DNA of 64,000 nt from Ascarosepion bandense (GCA_037127315.1 JBBBDQ010000419.1:6119501-6183500), one strand, 5' to 3'. Positions 30,227 to 41,164 are shown, counted from the stretch's first letter. Numbers and translations: made by a program. The notes: a model not told the origin generated them from the sequence alone.

Positions 30227-30402
30227 CCACCATCTATGGGTGGAATAGCAGGAAAGACTGGGTCTTATAGCCTTGGTAGCAATCAGTCTCCCGTAGAAAG
30301 AAACGACAATTATTGCGGGAAAATCTGCCTAGTCATTCATGAATCGAAAGAGACATGATCGCCCACGCGTGTACTGCGTATGGCACTTAACTGAACTGAT
30401 TA
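30227..30402 (+). mobile_element. Octopus-type SINE, 5' truncated
   Basis: Starts within the body at 'tctatgggtggaatagcagg' and runs to 'cacttaactgaactga', lacking the pol III head. It lies 14 bp past the mariner end. Confidence 0.85.
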
Positions 30403-30409
30403 AATTTGC

Positions 30410-30708
30410 GACAGGATTTCATCATCTTACAGTTGAAATCGCTAAATGTGACTGTAAGTTTTATGCTTACACTTTTTTCCACATTTCTCACTTGTGAAAC
30501 TCTCTTCTAGCTTCGTGTTTTCAAGTCAACTTTTATCTTTTAAAATTTAAATGTAATGCCAATCGTTATATTCCGTCGTTTTTAAAATTCATGTTCTTTT
30601 ATTGTTATCAATACATATTAATGATTTCTTTTATTCATATTCTTTAACACTCAGTAACCTTTGCGACTTAGTGGCTTTATTGCCTTGATGGGGGTGGAAT
30701 GATAAAAA
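30410..30708 (+). mobile_element. LINE-B 3' end, diverged
   Basis: 'catcatcttacagttgaaat', a region equivalent to the HFSHL.NSLL... C-terminus, 'aaatttaaatgtaatgccaa', then 'ctcagtaacctttgcgactt' and 'gtggctttattgccttgatg'. It serves as an uninterrupted comparison for the nested copy at 48 kb. Confidence 0.7.
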
Positions 30709-30714
30709 ACCCTG

Positions 30715-31375
30715 TTCTACCAACTATTTGCACAAGCTTATTTACACAAGTTTCCATCTGTGTCACTTGCCTTCACTCCTGTGAGTGTCAAATTCTCCTA
30801 GTTCCCTTTCCTCATTATGAGCAATGGAAATTTCAACTAAGTATTAGTGTCCTTTTTGTTTTCATTTTCCTTACACCTTTAAGACGTGGTTGAACTCCAC
30901 AACTTCCTGTTTTTTGTATCTTTTGCTAAAGGCTTGTCTTTTTTGCTATTCCTTCTAACAAATGTACTCCCAACAAGCTCGATAAGGGGTGTTATTTTTT
31001 AGACCTGTTAGAGCCAGAAAGAAAGACCACAAAAGCAAGAAGGTAGGTTAAACCAGTGTATTGGAATAACAGAACATATATACAAAATATGAGTGTTATT
31101 TTAGTTAGTTTGAACTGTCAAGTTACACTGCGTCTCGACTGCCTTCTTAAAGAAGTCTCGCAGGTTAGTATTTATGAAGGAGGAAGAGTTCATTCTAGTG
31201 TAGATGGCTGCTTTCTACTCTACTGCTTGATTTCAGTATGCCCTGTGAGTGTCAAAATTCCCAAGCTCTTTTTTCCCTTTATGTGTTCAAAAAATATCAA
31301 TTGTTTCTTTCTCATTTTAAGTATAAGCGTACTTTTGTTTCTATTTTCTTTAAAACTTCGTCGTTAGTTTAGTCC
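30715..31375 (+). repeat. Repeat R2, two partial copies
   Basis: Blocks cctgtgagtgtcaaa, 'ttcccttt', 'attatgagcaatggaaattt' at 30.72-30.91 kb recur as ccctgtgagtgtcaaaattc at 31.22-31.38 kb and again at about 61.08-61.15 kb (cctgtgagtataac). No coding identity. Confidence 0.5.
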
Positions 31376-31461
31376 ATGGTATTCTCAGCATCCTTCTGTA
31401 GAAACACATTTCTGTTACCTGAAGTCTCTCCGGGAATCGGCTGGAAATCTCCTCACATATA

Positions 31462-31846
31462 CACTACCGGCCATAATTATTAGGCCACCCCAGTTTTTAA
31501 AAAATGATGTATTTCATACTATTTTTAGTATTTATTGCCAAGTGGATAATTCTAAATGAAAATAGAATGGTTCTTTTGTTATTATTGCTTCGTAATATTT
31601 TACAAGACATCCAGGAAGCATTTGCTTTGGCCAGTCAATAAGAAGAAGAGACTAGCATGGGAAAGAGAGCATAAAAACTACACCAGAACAGTTCATTTGA
31701 TGCCCATGTTATTGTGCAGTATTAACAAAAGAACCACTCTATTTTCAATTAGAATTATTCCTTTGGCAATAAATACTAAAAATAGTATGAATTACATCAT
31801 TTCTTTGAAAAAGACTGAGGCGGCCTCATAATTATGGCCGGTAGTG
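31462..31846. mobile_element. Tc1-like deletion derivative (MITE), 385 bp
   Basis: Perfect outer ends cactaccggccataattat, inverted at 31828-31846, flanked by TA at 31460-31461 and 31847-31848. The inverted repeats extend about 125 bp each (to atagaatggttcttttgtta). The ~130-bp centre still encodes, on plus, RKHLLWPVNKKKRLAWEREH (then KNYT), part of the Tc1 transposase linker region. It would need a transposase from elsewhere to move. Confidence 0.9.
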
Positions 31847-32130
31847 TACATATGTATGACTAGTAGCCATTCCCAATCCAAAAGCCTTCTTATTAGTTAT
31901 TACATCGGGTACGTTGGCTTGCGTTTGATTTCGTTTAAGATCAGGATTATGAATACTGATTTTATAGGCAATACATAAATTGATGAACAACTTCTTTATA
32001 TACCTCTGAAAAATTTTAATCCCATATCTCTTCAGAACGTAGGCAATCATGGATAGTAGAGTGATTTCCCGCTGTCTTCTGCACCTGCACGGTCTTCAAA
32101 TCAAAATTATATTTTTTTCTGGATTGAATG

Positions 32131-32275
32131 ACACTTAACCAATAGCCGCCGGATAGAGAACAGATGGATTATTGCCTTTCGCAAAGACATTTATGCAAAA
32201 GTGAACGCAACAACTTGGGTCGGAATTTGAATCCGGCTCACCAATTCCACTTTCTCCTCCGAAGGCCTTTACCCC
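32131..32275 (-). mobile_element. Decayed octopus-type SINE
   Basis: 'gatggattattgcctttcgc', 'gcaaaagtgaacgcaacaac' and 'gaatttgaatccggctc' match the body, cgcaaat block and B-box of the SINE in reverse. Heavily diverged. Confidence 0.6.
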
Positions 32276-32487
32276 TTCCTGCGCATCCTTTTATAGTCTA
32301 TAACCGTCTATAAGACGCAGGAATCTAACTGGATTTGATCTTGCAGACCGTATACTTGAGAGCTTGTATGCATTAAACGCTGCTTTACCGAATTTGATAA
32401 AAATCAATCACCAAGAGAAGTTCAATTTGAATCATCGGATCACAAACGATTAACGTAACTAAATATAAACTTCCCCTGTCTCTGGGA

Positions 32488-32925
32488 CCAGATCGGAAAT
32501 TCTGTTTTTCGGGATCAAATTGGTAAGGCTGTTTTGGCATGCCAAATCTGTAAAGCCGTTTTCTAGGTCAAATAGATAAGACTGTTGTCCAGCACTAAAT
32601 CGGTAAAGCTCTTTTTGGAAGCCAAATCAATAAGGATGCTTTCCAGGGTCAAATTGTTAATGATGTTTTCCAGGACAAAATTTGTAAGGCATTTTTTTGT
32701 GCCAAAACCGACAAGAAACCAAATTGTTAACGCAGTTTTGGGGGACAAATCGGTAATGCAGTTTTACAGGGTTAAATCAGTAAGACTGTTTTCTGGACCC
32801 AAATTTGTAAGTCTGCTTTCCGAGAACCATCGGTTAGGCTGTTCTCCAAGGCAAAATCGACAAGGCTGTTCAGGATCAAATCAGTAACGCTGTTATCTAG
32901 GGACGGATTGGTAAGGTTTTGGCGG
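32488..32925 (+). repeat. ~27-bp minisatellite, unit aaatcggtaaggctgttttc
   Basis: About fifteen diverged units. The period is a multiple of three, so plus-strand frame 32585-32887 stays open for 100 codons with a nine-residue repeat (KSVRLFS.x type). Treated as repeat-derived, not a gene. Confidence 0.85.
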
Positions 32926-33310
32926 ATACTGGATGAGAGTTTAAATTTAACTGATAGATTTTAAGATATTCTGTTCCATAATGATTATCTCACGTTTGTG
33001 GTACGTAATATAATTTGAATTTGGAAACAAAAAAGACATTGATAATAAGCTGCTAGCAGCTTTTTGCTCATTGTTAGAAAATATTAGAGAAGTCTATTTG
33101 AATTCAGCTCCTTGTTATTCAACCTTATCTACAAGCCTTCTGACAAACTCGAAATCTGTTTATGAACTTAGAGAAATAAACATATCATAATAGTAATTGT
33201 CATATTAGTAGTTTCCTTTTAAAGTAATATTCAGCCTTCATTTACTGAGCAGCCAGTAATGTTAGCGATTGAAATGTATACAATATTTCTTACAACAACT
33301 TTTATGTAAA
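32926..33310. other. No recognisable feature
   Basis: AT-rich, no coding or repeat identity. Confidence 0.6.
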
Positions 33311-33314
33311 ATAG

Positions 33315-33535
33315 GTTTAAGAAAGAGACAGATGCGGTTTCTGGAACACGTAATGATGAAGAAGGACTTGGAGAATTTAATACTCACTGGACGGAGTTTA
33401 ATACTCATTGGAAAGAGAGACAGGAGAAAGCAGCGAGAGACCTACTTGATAGGACCGAGCAAATGGATGGTAGAGCGGGGTTTTGGAAAGATACCAAGAA
33501 GAAAAAAGTGACAAAAGACGAAGCCAAGTAGAAGT
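33315..33535 (+). mobile_element. LINE-A C-terminal fragment
   Basis: Encodes LRKRQMRFLEHVMMKKDLEN, LILTG, KRDRRKQRETYLIG and KWMVERGFGKIP, collinear with the 53.5-kb copy. A short internal duplication is visible (TGRSLILIGK). Confidence 0.82.
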
Positions 33536-33551
33536 CCATGATAGTCTATAT

Positions 33552-33905
33552 ATTTTATTTTTTTAATCGTATCACTCCAAGCAAGGCGGTAACGCCACTG
33601 ATGTGCAGGGGGCTACGTAATAGTGAAAAGATTGGAAAAGAGAAAGCCGGAAACCACATCCTAAACAGGGAACAAGGGATGAGCCTCTTAACCTGTCCAA
33701 TAGACGTGATGGAGTGTGAACCGGGCGATAGATCTATTTACTCCAATTGAAAAAACAAAACAAAACAAAGTGAGAAGATTGGTAAAGAGAAAGCCAGAAG
33801 CCACATCCTAAACAGGGAACAAGGGATGAGCCTCTTAACCTGTCCAATAGACGTGGGTGGAGTGTGAACCGGGCGATATATAGATCTATCTACTCCAATT
33901 AGACA
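33552..33905 (-). mobile_element. LINE-B 3' end with UTR segment in tandem
   Basis: The LINE-B terminus (atcactccaagcaaggcgg, ccactgatgtgcaggggg) is followed by two tandem copies of a ~150-bp UTR segment starting about 33625 and 33770; each has ccacatcctaaacagggaac, aagggatgagcctcttaacc and gggcgata. An A-rich link (aaaacaaaacaaaacaaag) separates them and a (GAA)n run follows at 33907-33955. Confidence 0.8.
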
Positions 33906-33906
33906 C

Positions 33907-33955
33907 AAGAAGAAGAAGAAGAAGAAGAAGAAGAAGAAGAAGAAGAAGAAGAAGG
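33907..33955. repeat. (GAA)n microsatellite
   Basis: About sixteen gaa units directly after the LINE-B tandem. Confidence 0.95.
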
Positions 33956-34180
33956 TTTCTCTCGTCTAGTAGCTGTTATCACTCTTTCCAGTGTTGAAGA
34001 GGGGGTTTCTTCATAACCTTTTTTATTTAATGTAGTGTAGAATTTCAACATTTTGATTTTGTTATTATTTTTCCTTCTGCTTTTATTGAAATTCCAAATC
34101 ATTGTTTCTGATTTGGAAAACTTTCTCTTGAATCCAATTTCTTGGAACACTTTATAGAGGATGTTGATTTTCCCAACAAT
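33956..34180 (-). repeat. Repeat R3, reverse-orientation fragment
   Basis: On minus it contains 'gagtgataacagctactaga', ggaaatttcaataaaagcag and related blocks, which recur many times at 36.9-38.1 kb. Unclassified. Confidence 0.55.
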
Positions 34181-34560
34181 GAATACCTAATTCATCGGCA
34201 TAGTCCCCACCTCATCTATTATCAGTACATTGGCAGGATTGTTGTCTTCTCCCTCATCTTAGGAGAGGCGACTTAAGTCGAAAAATGATTCAAGTCGAAT
34301 TTACTTGTCTCCGAGTTAACTCGTCAACTAAATCACAAATAACCATTCCCAGTTTTGTATTTTATTTATAAATGAATTTTTAATAGTATATGGCCAATAA
34401 GAATCTATTTTAACCTTACAAACAAATAAATTTTAGTTTTTTTTATATAGTACAGAAAAAAGTAATCTAAATTTACGAATACAAGTACGTACATAGATGT
34501 TTAAAATTCGATGATCTTTTCAGTACATTGCGAACTCTTTATTTGTAAATTTTTAATTCA
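34181..34560. other. No recognisable feature
   Basis: AT-rich; nothing identified. Confidence 0.6.
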
Positions 34561-34584
34561 CTTTAGGTTACCAGGATCGACAGA

Positions 34585-34640
34585 CACCTGAAGAGTGCCG
34601 GAGACACAACTGTCGAAATATTTTGATGATAACAATAAAG
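34585..34640 (+). repeat. Decayed hammerhead-like motif
   Basis: 'acctgaagagtgccggagac' then 'acaactgtcgaaatattt' is aligned with the 24.8-kb motif: CTGAAGA for CTGATGA, then a stem-loop region, then GAAA at 34615-34618, and the shared downstream 'gatgataacaataaagatga'. Clearly non-functional. Confidence 0.4.
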
Positions 34641-34649
34641 ATGAGGACA

Positions 34650-35235
34650 TTAGTCCGAATGCAACAAATTTAAATAATATTGAACTTCTTAGAATCGCTA
34701 ACCAGAGATAAAATCTATGTGTAGAGAATTAGGGAAGTTCTGCTTCTATCTTGTTTCCCGCTCACAAGAAATAGATATTGTTCATAAACCATTTTCGATT
34801 TGCTGGTGACTAATATTTTTCTGAAGCTTAAGATGTGCTGCATTCGAAGTAGCGCACACTCGAAGACCTGATTAATTTCCTTTACCTAATTTTGCGACAA
34901 GCCATTTTTTCTCGTTTTGACTCGATATCGATATTAACAAAGATATTACTTTTTTTTTTAGTTGACATGGCTTATTAGAACCGACAACTTATCTTTCTCG
35001 TTTCACTTACAATCAAGCAAAATATTGCGTCTTGCCTCATCCACCTTTTTCCACATTTTAACTTTCCTTCTAGCACCATCCTTCTTCGAATATTGGCGCT
35101 ACAGAATCACAAAGAATTCTACCAGATAAGAGGAGCCATATCACCTGAGGACTTTCAACAGAAACATCAGCTAAAGCGAATATCAAGTGTAACTCGAAGA
35201 TAAAATAATGATAGAATGAAGAGTTTGAGTTTTGT
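34650..35235. other. No recognised gene
   Basis: AT-rich. The last part (35140-35215, cacctgaggactttcaacag, aagtgtaactcg) matches a segment at 37.14-37.21 kb and belongs to repeat R3. Confidence 0.5.
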
Positions 35236-35239
35236 TTCT

Positions 35240-35716
35240 TTTTTTTTTTAATCATTTCACCCCGAGCAAGGCGGAAACGCCACTGATGTGCAGGGGGTTA
35301 CATAAATGTAAAAAGATTAATTAGAAAAGAGTGAGGAGTACAAGCTAGTTAGAAAGGAACAATAGAAAGCTGAGAAAGAAGGTGCGATGACAGATACATA
35401 GGAGGAGAGAAAGGGAAGGTTTATACAGGGGAGGGGAGAGAGCTAGAGGCCAGTGGTTAGTAGATGAGTATTAACTTTGCATTTAAATTTTCTGGAGGTT
35501 GTAGCCGTCAGGAAAGCAAGAGTACGGGAGTGAGTTCCACAGGCGGGTAGTGCGAGAGAGGAAGCTGCAGGAGTAGAATTGTCGTCTGCATTTGGCTAAC
35601 CTGACTGTGAATGGGTGGGACCCAGTTGCCAGTCTGGTTGCACGGGTAAACACCTGCTGAGGAGGCATCAGTGACTTAAGCTCATCCGAGCAGAAGCCAT
35701 AACGGCATTTCAACCT
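35240..35716 (-). mobile_element. LINE-B 3' half, C-terminal coding and UTR
   Basis: The most informative LINE-B protein end: minus-strand CRYGFCSDELKSLMPPQQVF, TRATRLATGSHPFTVRLAKC, FLSRTTRLWNSLPYSCFPDG and YNLQKI. The order DEL..., SHPF.V, RT.RLWNSLP...F...YNLQ.F is the classic C-terminus of CR1/Jockey-superfamily LINEs. The 3' terminus is at 35250-35300. Confidence 0.85.
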
Positions 35717-36505
35717 CTGTGGGCTATTTAATGCCAAAAAGGTGGGGTTTTAAGGTACTTTTTTAAATGTCCGGTTATAGTGAGAAGGTTGATTTAGTCA
35801 GATTGAGTTTGAGGTTGAGTTTTGTTTAATGGCATATTAACGTCTGTGGGTTATTTAATGCCAAAAAGGTGGGGTTTTAAGGAATTTTTTTTAATGTCCG
35901 GTTATAGTGAGAAGGTTGATTTAGTCAGATTGAGTTTGATTTTGAGGTTTGTTTAACGGCATATCAATCTCTGTGGGTTATTTAATGCCAAAAATTTTTA
36001 AGCTATTTAAAAAAATGTTTTGTTACAGTGAGAAGGTTGATTTAGTCAGATTTTGATGAAAAATGTTTTTTTTATTTTATTCTTTTTATTTTAGAAAATT
36101 GAAGATGTCTTCTATTTTTGTATTTAAAAATGTATTGCTGGTAATAATGTTTTTCTTCAAAAATGAATTATGGCAATAACTTTTTTTTTCAAAAAAGTGT
36201 CATGGTAATATTTTTTCCGTTAAAAATGTATTGTGGGTATATGTTTTCTTCAAAAATGTATATTTTCTGTAAAAGTCTATTTTTATGTATATATTTCTAT
36301 AAAAATGTGTTTTTATACTTTCATAGTGTTTTGACCCTTAGTTTAGGGGTTAACTATTTGCCCATAGCTGGGGCCCTAACAGGTGGTACCACTCCGGGTC
36401 AGGGTGAACCTCGGAACAACAGCAATTAAGAGGTTGTTCTATGCTCTTCAAAATCTCCAATCATAGGCCTTGCTACCGGATGCAGTTTACTGTCATACCC
36501 AGGAT
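35702..36505 (+). repeat. Repeat R1, copy 2, with triplicated 127-bp start
   Basis: Units begin at ggcattt 35704, ggcatat 35831 and ggcatat 35958 (period 127), each with tctgtgggttatttaatgcc and gagaaggttgatttagtcag. The rest follows copy 1 (23.48-24.04 kb) to ccactccgggtc and the gccttgctaccgga end. Confidence 0.75.
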
Positions 36506-36530
36506 CAAACATAATGAAGATGTTGACTTT

Positions 36531-36842
36531 ATAGTCAGTCAGTTGTGCCATACGTGATACACGCTTGGGCGATCATGTCTCGAAAGAGACATGACTGACT
36601 GAACAGAAGATTGTCTTGCAGTAGGTTGCCATTACTTTCTGCAGTAGACTAGTTATCAACCAATGCTATAGAACCCAATCTATCATACTATTTAACTCAT
36701 AGCTGGAGGAAGAATTCACGGACTCATACATTTCCCAAGGGTATTAGTGCGTAAGAGAATGCAACGAATATCAACTTGAATTCGAATTCGGCTCTCCAAT
36801 TTCTCATTACGAACCGACATGCACTGCCCCACAACGCACATT
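36531..36842 (-). mobile_element. Octopus-type tRNA SINE, full length
   Basis: From 'gtcagtcagttgtgccatac' to 'actgccccacaacgcacatt', with the B-box 'gaattcgaattcggctc' on the plus strand. Confidence 0.92.
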
Positions 36843-38180
36843 TAATCTATAGGAAAAGCGTTTCCACACCAAGTTGAATTTACACAATGTTTGAAGAAAA
36901 CGTCTAGGAAGAAACTTCTATTAATAGTAGAAAGACCAATAACAGCTACTCGACTTGAGGAACTTATTTTCCTGAAAAAAGACTTTAATAGAAAGAATTT
37001 GTAAATGTCAATCGAAAGCAGCACTGGCTGTTCGATCAACGAATGCCGAGTGTTTCCTGATAAGAAATCAACTAATATTACCGAATACGGACTATCTGAA
37101 GCAAACCGAACAGAGGCATCAATTTAAATAATCGAAACCTCTCTGGAAAATCTCGTCACTTGAGGACTTTCAACGGCAGAAATTGATATAAAGTGTAACT
37201 CGTAGAGAAAATAATGACATAATTAAGATGTTGACATTCTACATTTTTTCAAATAAAAGGTTAGGAAAGAAACCCCATCAATATTGGAAAAAGTGATGAC
37301 AGCTTTTGGTCTTGAGAAGAAAAATGATGACATAATCTAGATGTTGCCATTTCACACGACTTCAAATAAAAGTTTAGCAAAGATACACCCATCAGTAATG
37401 GAAAGAGCGATAACAACTACTGGGCGTGAGAGGCTTATTTTCCAGGAAATTTCAGCCAAAACAGTACTGGCTGATCGATTTTTAAATAAAGGTTTAGGAA
37501 GGAAAATAAATAAATATTAGAAAGACCAATAACAACTACTGGACTTGAGAAACTTGTTTTCGTGACAATTTGTTCAAAGAAAAGATTTTCTAAATTTCTA
37601 CTAAAATAGTACTGGCTACTCGGTTTTCAAATAAAACTGTTAGGAAGATAAAAAATATCAATAATGTAAGGAGTGATAACAGCTTTTCGACTTGAGAAAC
37701 TATAGCGAAGAAAACGGCGACTTACCTCGTCAAACCAATCGACAGCACGTCGCGTTAATACTACGACGTAAAATGCGGCGAAAAAGAAAATTACATACCC
37801 AAAACAAGTCCGCCACAGGAGTCGCTATGGGAGTGTATGCAAATCTTTGGCGTCCTCTCTGTGTTGTCGGCCAATGGTAAAAATTGATCGGCCGATAAAA
37901 GCAGTCGTTCTCGAGGTTTAACTGGTTATGTGGATAGCAGTTGGCGAGATTGGACCGGCGAGTTGAACTGTCAGCATTTTTCTTTTTTCTGGCCCGAAAT
38001 TCGAGCAATTTGCGAGAGAATATTTTCTACAGAAACCAATTTTCCTGAAAAAATGTTTAAATAGAAATATTTTATAAATTTCAACCAAAACAGTAATGGT
38101 TGCTCAGTCAATGAATGCTGATGCTTCTTCATAAAGAAACGGCTAACATTACCATTATCATATGAAGCAATTGTTGTAAT
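36843..38180. repeat. Repeat R3, divergent tandem-like array
   Basis: The phrases 'agtgataacagctactcgac' or variants, 'cttgagaaactt.ttttc', 'tttctaaatttc.accaaaa', 'cagtactggctgctcg' and 'caaataaaggtttaggaag' recur at about 36920, 37305, 37405, 37520, 37670 and 38040, with irregular 100-180 bp spacing. Between 37690 and 37990 is a GC-richer non-repeat island with overlapping frames on both strands and no recognised domain. Confidence 0.55.
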
Positions 38181-38245
38181 CTCGTAGCGTGGTTCCACAA
38201 CTAGATGATTGAATCGTATTTTTGTAAGAATGTTGTTACAACAGA

Positions 38246-38375
38246 TACAGTGGGTGGGCAAACTAATGAAAACACCATTTTTTATTTACCATTTTTTCTC
38301 TATTTGTGATAAATACAAAATCGTTATAGTCTGTATTTATGATTTCATAGAGAAATACAAATTCAAACGGATGTA
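38246..38375 (+). mobile_element. Tc1-like terminal repeat fragment
   Basis: 'acagtgggtgggcaaactaa' then 'tgaaaacacc' has the look of a Tc1-family end (cagt...aactaatgaaaacacc). Only this end is present before LINE-A sequence begins at about 38376. Confidence 0.35.
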
Positions 38376-38680
38376 TACTTATTATGGATTATGCAAAAGC
38401 GTTGGATTAAGTTCATCACAAAAGACTGTTGGGACTGTTAGGTAACCATGATATTTTCGGGTAAGATAGAATAATCAAGAACCTATACTAGCTGAAAGCC
38501 GTCTGCATACAGATAGAATTGGAATGCAGTAAATATGCAAAAAAAAAAAAAAATGGTGGGGGGGTCTAAGGCAAAGATGTATCTTCTCACCAGACATATT
38601 TAATCCATAGTGATGAAATTCTGAGACAATTAGAAGTCCTTAGCGGTAAAAATCTTAACAACCACGCTCTGTGAAATCGA
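38376..38680 (+). mobile_element. LINE-A palm fragment
   Basis: Decodes to DYAKALD, VHHKRLLGLLGNHDIFG, IIKNLY, KAVCIQIE and KAKMYLLTRHI, i.e. the FIDYAKAFDKV...GVRQGCVFSP palm segment of LINE-A, with stops and a poly-A insertion at about 38538-38552. Confidence 0.75.
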
Positions 38681-38990
38681 CTCATAAGATGTTTCCCCGA
38701 TCACTACAAAACCTGGTCAGGTATAGAGTCAACATCTTCACTTCTTCTCCACGTAAAAGATTTCTTAACGTAACTCGAGTGACCTGCGGGTTTTTTTACA
38801 TATTGAACCTGATAGTAGAAAAAACTATCTATCTAATCTATCTATCTTCAGGCTAGAATCTGACATTCCGCATACATATACTAGCAAATCACCTACATTC
38901 CTCAGTATTCCATTTTTGAGAAGTAAGTTTCTTCCCGTAAACCACTGTCTTGCAGAATAGACTCCCAAAAAATGTTTCCTTAATCACTAC
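38681..38990. other. No recognisable feature
   Basis: Contains a short ctat repeat at about 38826-38850; otherwise nothing identified. Confidence 0.5.
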
Positions 38991-39186
38991 AATCTTACTC
39001 TGTTGCCAACCAATGCTATAAAACCCCATCTGTAATGCGATTTAATCTATAACTGAATTTAGAAGAGACGGATTAATACCTTTCCCAAGGATATTTGAGC
39101 GGAAGTGAATGCAACGAATTCAACTGGAATTTGAACTAGGTTCTCCGATTTTTCGTTCCGAGCCATTATCCACAACGCACATCTGA
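38991..39186 (-). mobile_element. Octopus-type SINE, 3' truncated
   Basis: Covers from the 'gttgccaaccaatgctataa' body block to the head (ccgagccattatccac), lacking the gacatgatcgccc end. Confidence 0.85.
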
Positions 39187-39319
39187 CTACCAATTTAGTA
39201 GTACGCTTAAATTGATGCAGTTAAGCCACTAAGGAAGAAAGCTCATGAGAACAATTTTCTATGAAAAAATTCATAAAAAAGACAGAGGGAAGCCACGTCT
39301 CACTGGTGGAAAAATACCT

Positions 39320-39745
39320 AAAGACCATTTGCTAGATCAGAATAGATTGCATTACAGACCCTTCTTTCGATTTTATCAAGAATCTCGGGATATATAGTAG
39401 GGGCTCCAGACTAGCAATATTCAATGCACGGACGAATGGTAGATTTATAAATGTGCAAGATGGATTCTGGTGAGAATAATTGTCTGGTACAACACAGATA
39501 ACTAACTTTCCTATCACTAGACTTAGCGACTCACTCAATATATATTTCCACTACCTTTCAGTGTAAAACACCTGAATAAAACAAAGATTTTCTCTCCTTG
39601 AGGTTATCATCAGTCATACTGATGACAGGCAAAAAAGGTTCTCTATGGTGATTAAACTAGATTTTATTTTTGAGGCGTTAACATTTATAAGCCATATCTT
39701 GCTCCAGTTAACCGCTGATTGGGAGAATTTTAGAGAGCAGAGGCT
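39320..39745 (-). pseudogene. CR1/Jockey-like RT, late palm-thumb fragment
   Basis: Minus-strand reading: WLINVNASKIKSSLITIENL (the 'WL.NFNASKT' block), YIESVAKSSDRKVSYL, SPESILHIYKSTIRPCIEYC, GAPTIYPEILDKIERRVCNA. The 'IYKS.IRP..EY' and 'LD.I.RR' motifs are diagnostic of CR1/Jockey-type LINEs. Frameshifts and stops are present. It could be an internal piece of LINE-B, since that element's 3' end is of the same superfamily. Confidence 0.8.
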
Positions 39746-39793
39746 AGTTATACTTTGTCAGATTTATCAGACATACAAATGTAAATGTAAATA

Positions 39794-40342
39794 CAGCCTT
39801 GCGAAAGTTAATTGAAACAAAACAAATAATGCTTTTCTAGGATCTTTCACACTTTTCCAGGTCACGTAAACATCGTCTCCTGGTGCTGTTTTTCTATTCT
39901 GACCGCATTTTCTTTATGTTTTTGACTGATGGGTCCAGTGTGTTTCTTTGCCTTGACGAAACGACTGACAGTTGAAAGGTTGACACTAACAATATCCGCG
40001 ATCCCTCTGTAAAGCTTAATTGTGAAGCAATACACTTTTTGTATGCTTTCATAGAGTAATGGCCGTTAAACAACTAATTGACAGTCGAGACAATACTGTC
40101 TTGGCGTGACAAAAATCTGATGCAATCACGGATGACGCAATCTTTTTCAAGGTCAAACAAATTTCATCATACACCGCAAAAACAAATCCATATTACTGCA
40201 CACCACTGCAAGTGACTTAATCTGAGGAACATATAGAAATTGATTACACCCTGTCACTCCAGTGAGTCTAAAACTGACCTTATGGTGAAAGAAAGGTAAC
40301 TAAAGCAGTTGTTTCGATTAATTTGCACGAGGATGTAACTGT
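39794..40342 (-). mobile_element. Tc1-like element remnant
   Basis: Ends cagccttgcgaaagttaatt (left) and, inverted, cacagttacatcctcgtgca (then aattaatcgaaac) share the aattaattgaaac core. On the minus strand the interior encodes a paired-like helix-turn-helix: YRGIADIVSVNLSTVSRFVK then AKKHTGPISQKHKENAVR. About 550 bp remain, so most of the catalytic domain is deleted. The left flank is TA, the right flank TG. Confidence 0.7.
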
Positions 40343-40535
40343 GTCGTCAGTATAACTTTGTTGATAACTGAAGACAACGGGAAGGTCATTTATGAAGATA
40401 AGAAACAACCAGGATTTGATTTAGGCAAACATTTTTAATTTTCAAGATAACTTTCAATGTCAATTAGGTTTATTCACAGATATCGAGTACTATACCGTGA
40501 ATATATCACATCAACATTCAGGTAATTGTACACAC
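40343..40535. other. No recognisable feature
   Basis: AT-rich spacer. Confidence 0.4.
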
Positions 40536-40542
40536 ACAACAT

Positions 40543-40589
<47 letters not shown>

Positions 40590-40721
40590 AATTTACACAC
40601 ATATATATAAATTTACATCGAGCTCTCTGTTGGATTAGTTTTAATATTTGTTCTAATATTACTACGATCCAGTGTGATTATTTACCAAAATCTTTCCTAA
40701 ATTTATTACCGCGATATATAC

Positions 40722-40764
<43 letters not shown>

Positions 40765-40765
40765 A
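40536..40765. repeat. (CA)n, (TA)n and (TG)n microsatellites
   Basis: (CA)n at 40551-40580, TA at 40580-40590 and (TA)n-(TG)n at 40717-40764, with 'atatatataaatttacacac' duplicated at about 40580-40618. Confidence 0.9.
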
Positions 40766-40774
40766 TAATATAAA

Positions 40775-40835
40775 GAACAGACAGGAAGCGTTTAGCATGT
40801 TTCACGTTTATTAAAGCTTCATCAGAGAATGATAT
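40775..40835 (-). repeat. CTGATGAAG...GAAAC motif, relative of 17.1-kb foldback
   Basis: Minus strand: tctCTGATGAagctttaata then aacgtGAAACatgctaaacg (40799-40825). Core strands of a hammerhead are present but the intervening stem II is poor and stems I/III are absent. Adjacent to (TG)n. Confidence 0.4.
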
Positions 40836-41103
40836 ATGGAGAAAAAGAAGAAAGAAATTCTGCGATTTTTACTTTTATGCTGTTGATTTTCATTGGTTAA
40901 TCAGGTTTCACGTGCATTCGACTTATGGAATCAACGTTAGTATAATTTGTATTGTTCTGAATTCAAAGACAGACGCTGCATCCATTCGAAGTTTCAAGAA
41001 ATTAACGGATTCCAAGCCTAACTGAAAAAACATAATATTTCTTTATGTATGTAACTATATCATAGCTCTATTTTATCTGTATGGGAGTCAAGTGGTAATA
41101 TGT

Positions 41104-41106
<3 letters not shown>

Positions 41107-41163
<57 letters not shown>
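41107..41163. repeat. (TG)n microsatellite
   Basis: About 28 uninterrupted tg units. Confidence 0.97.
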
Positions 41164-41164
<1 letters not shown>

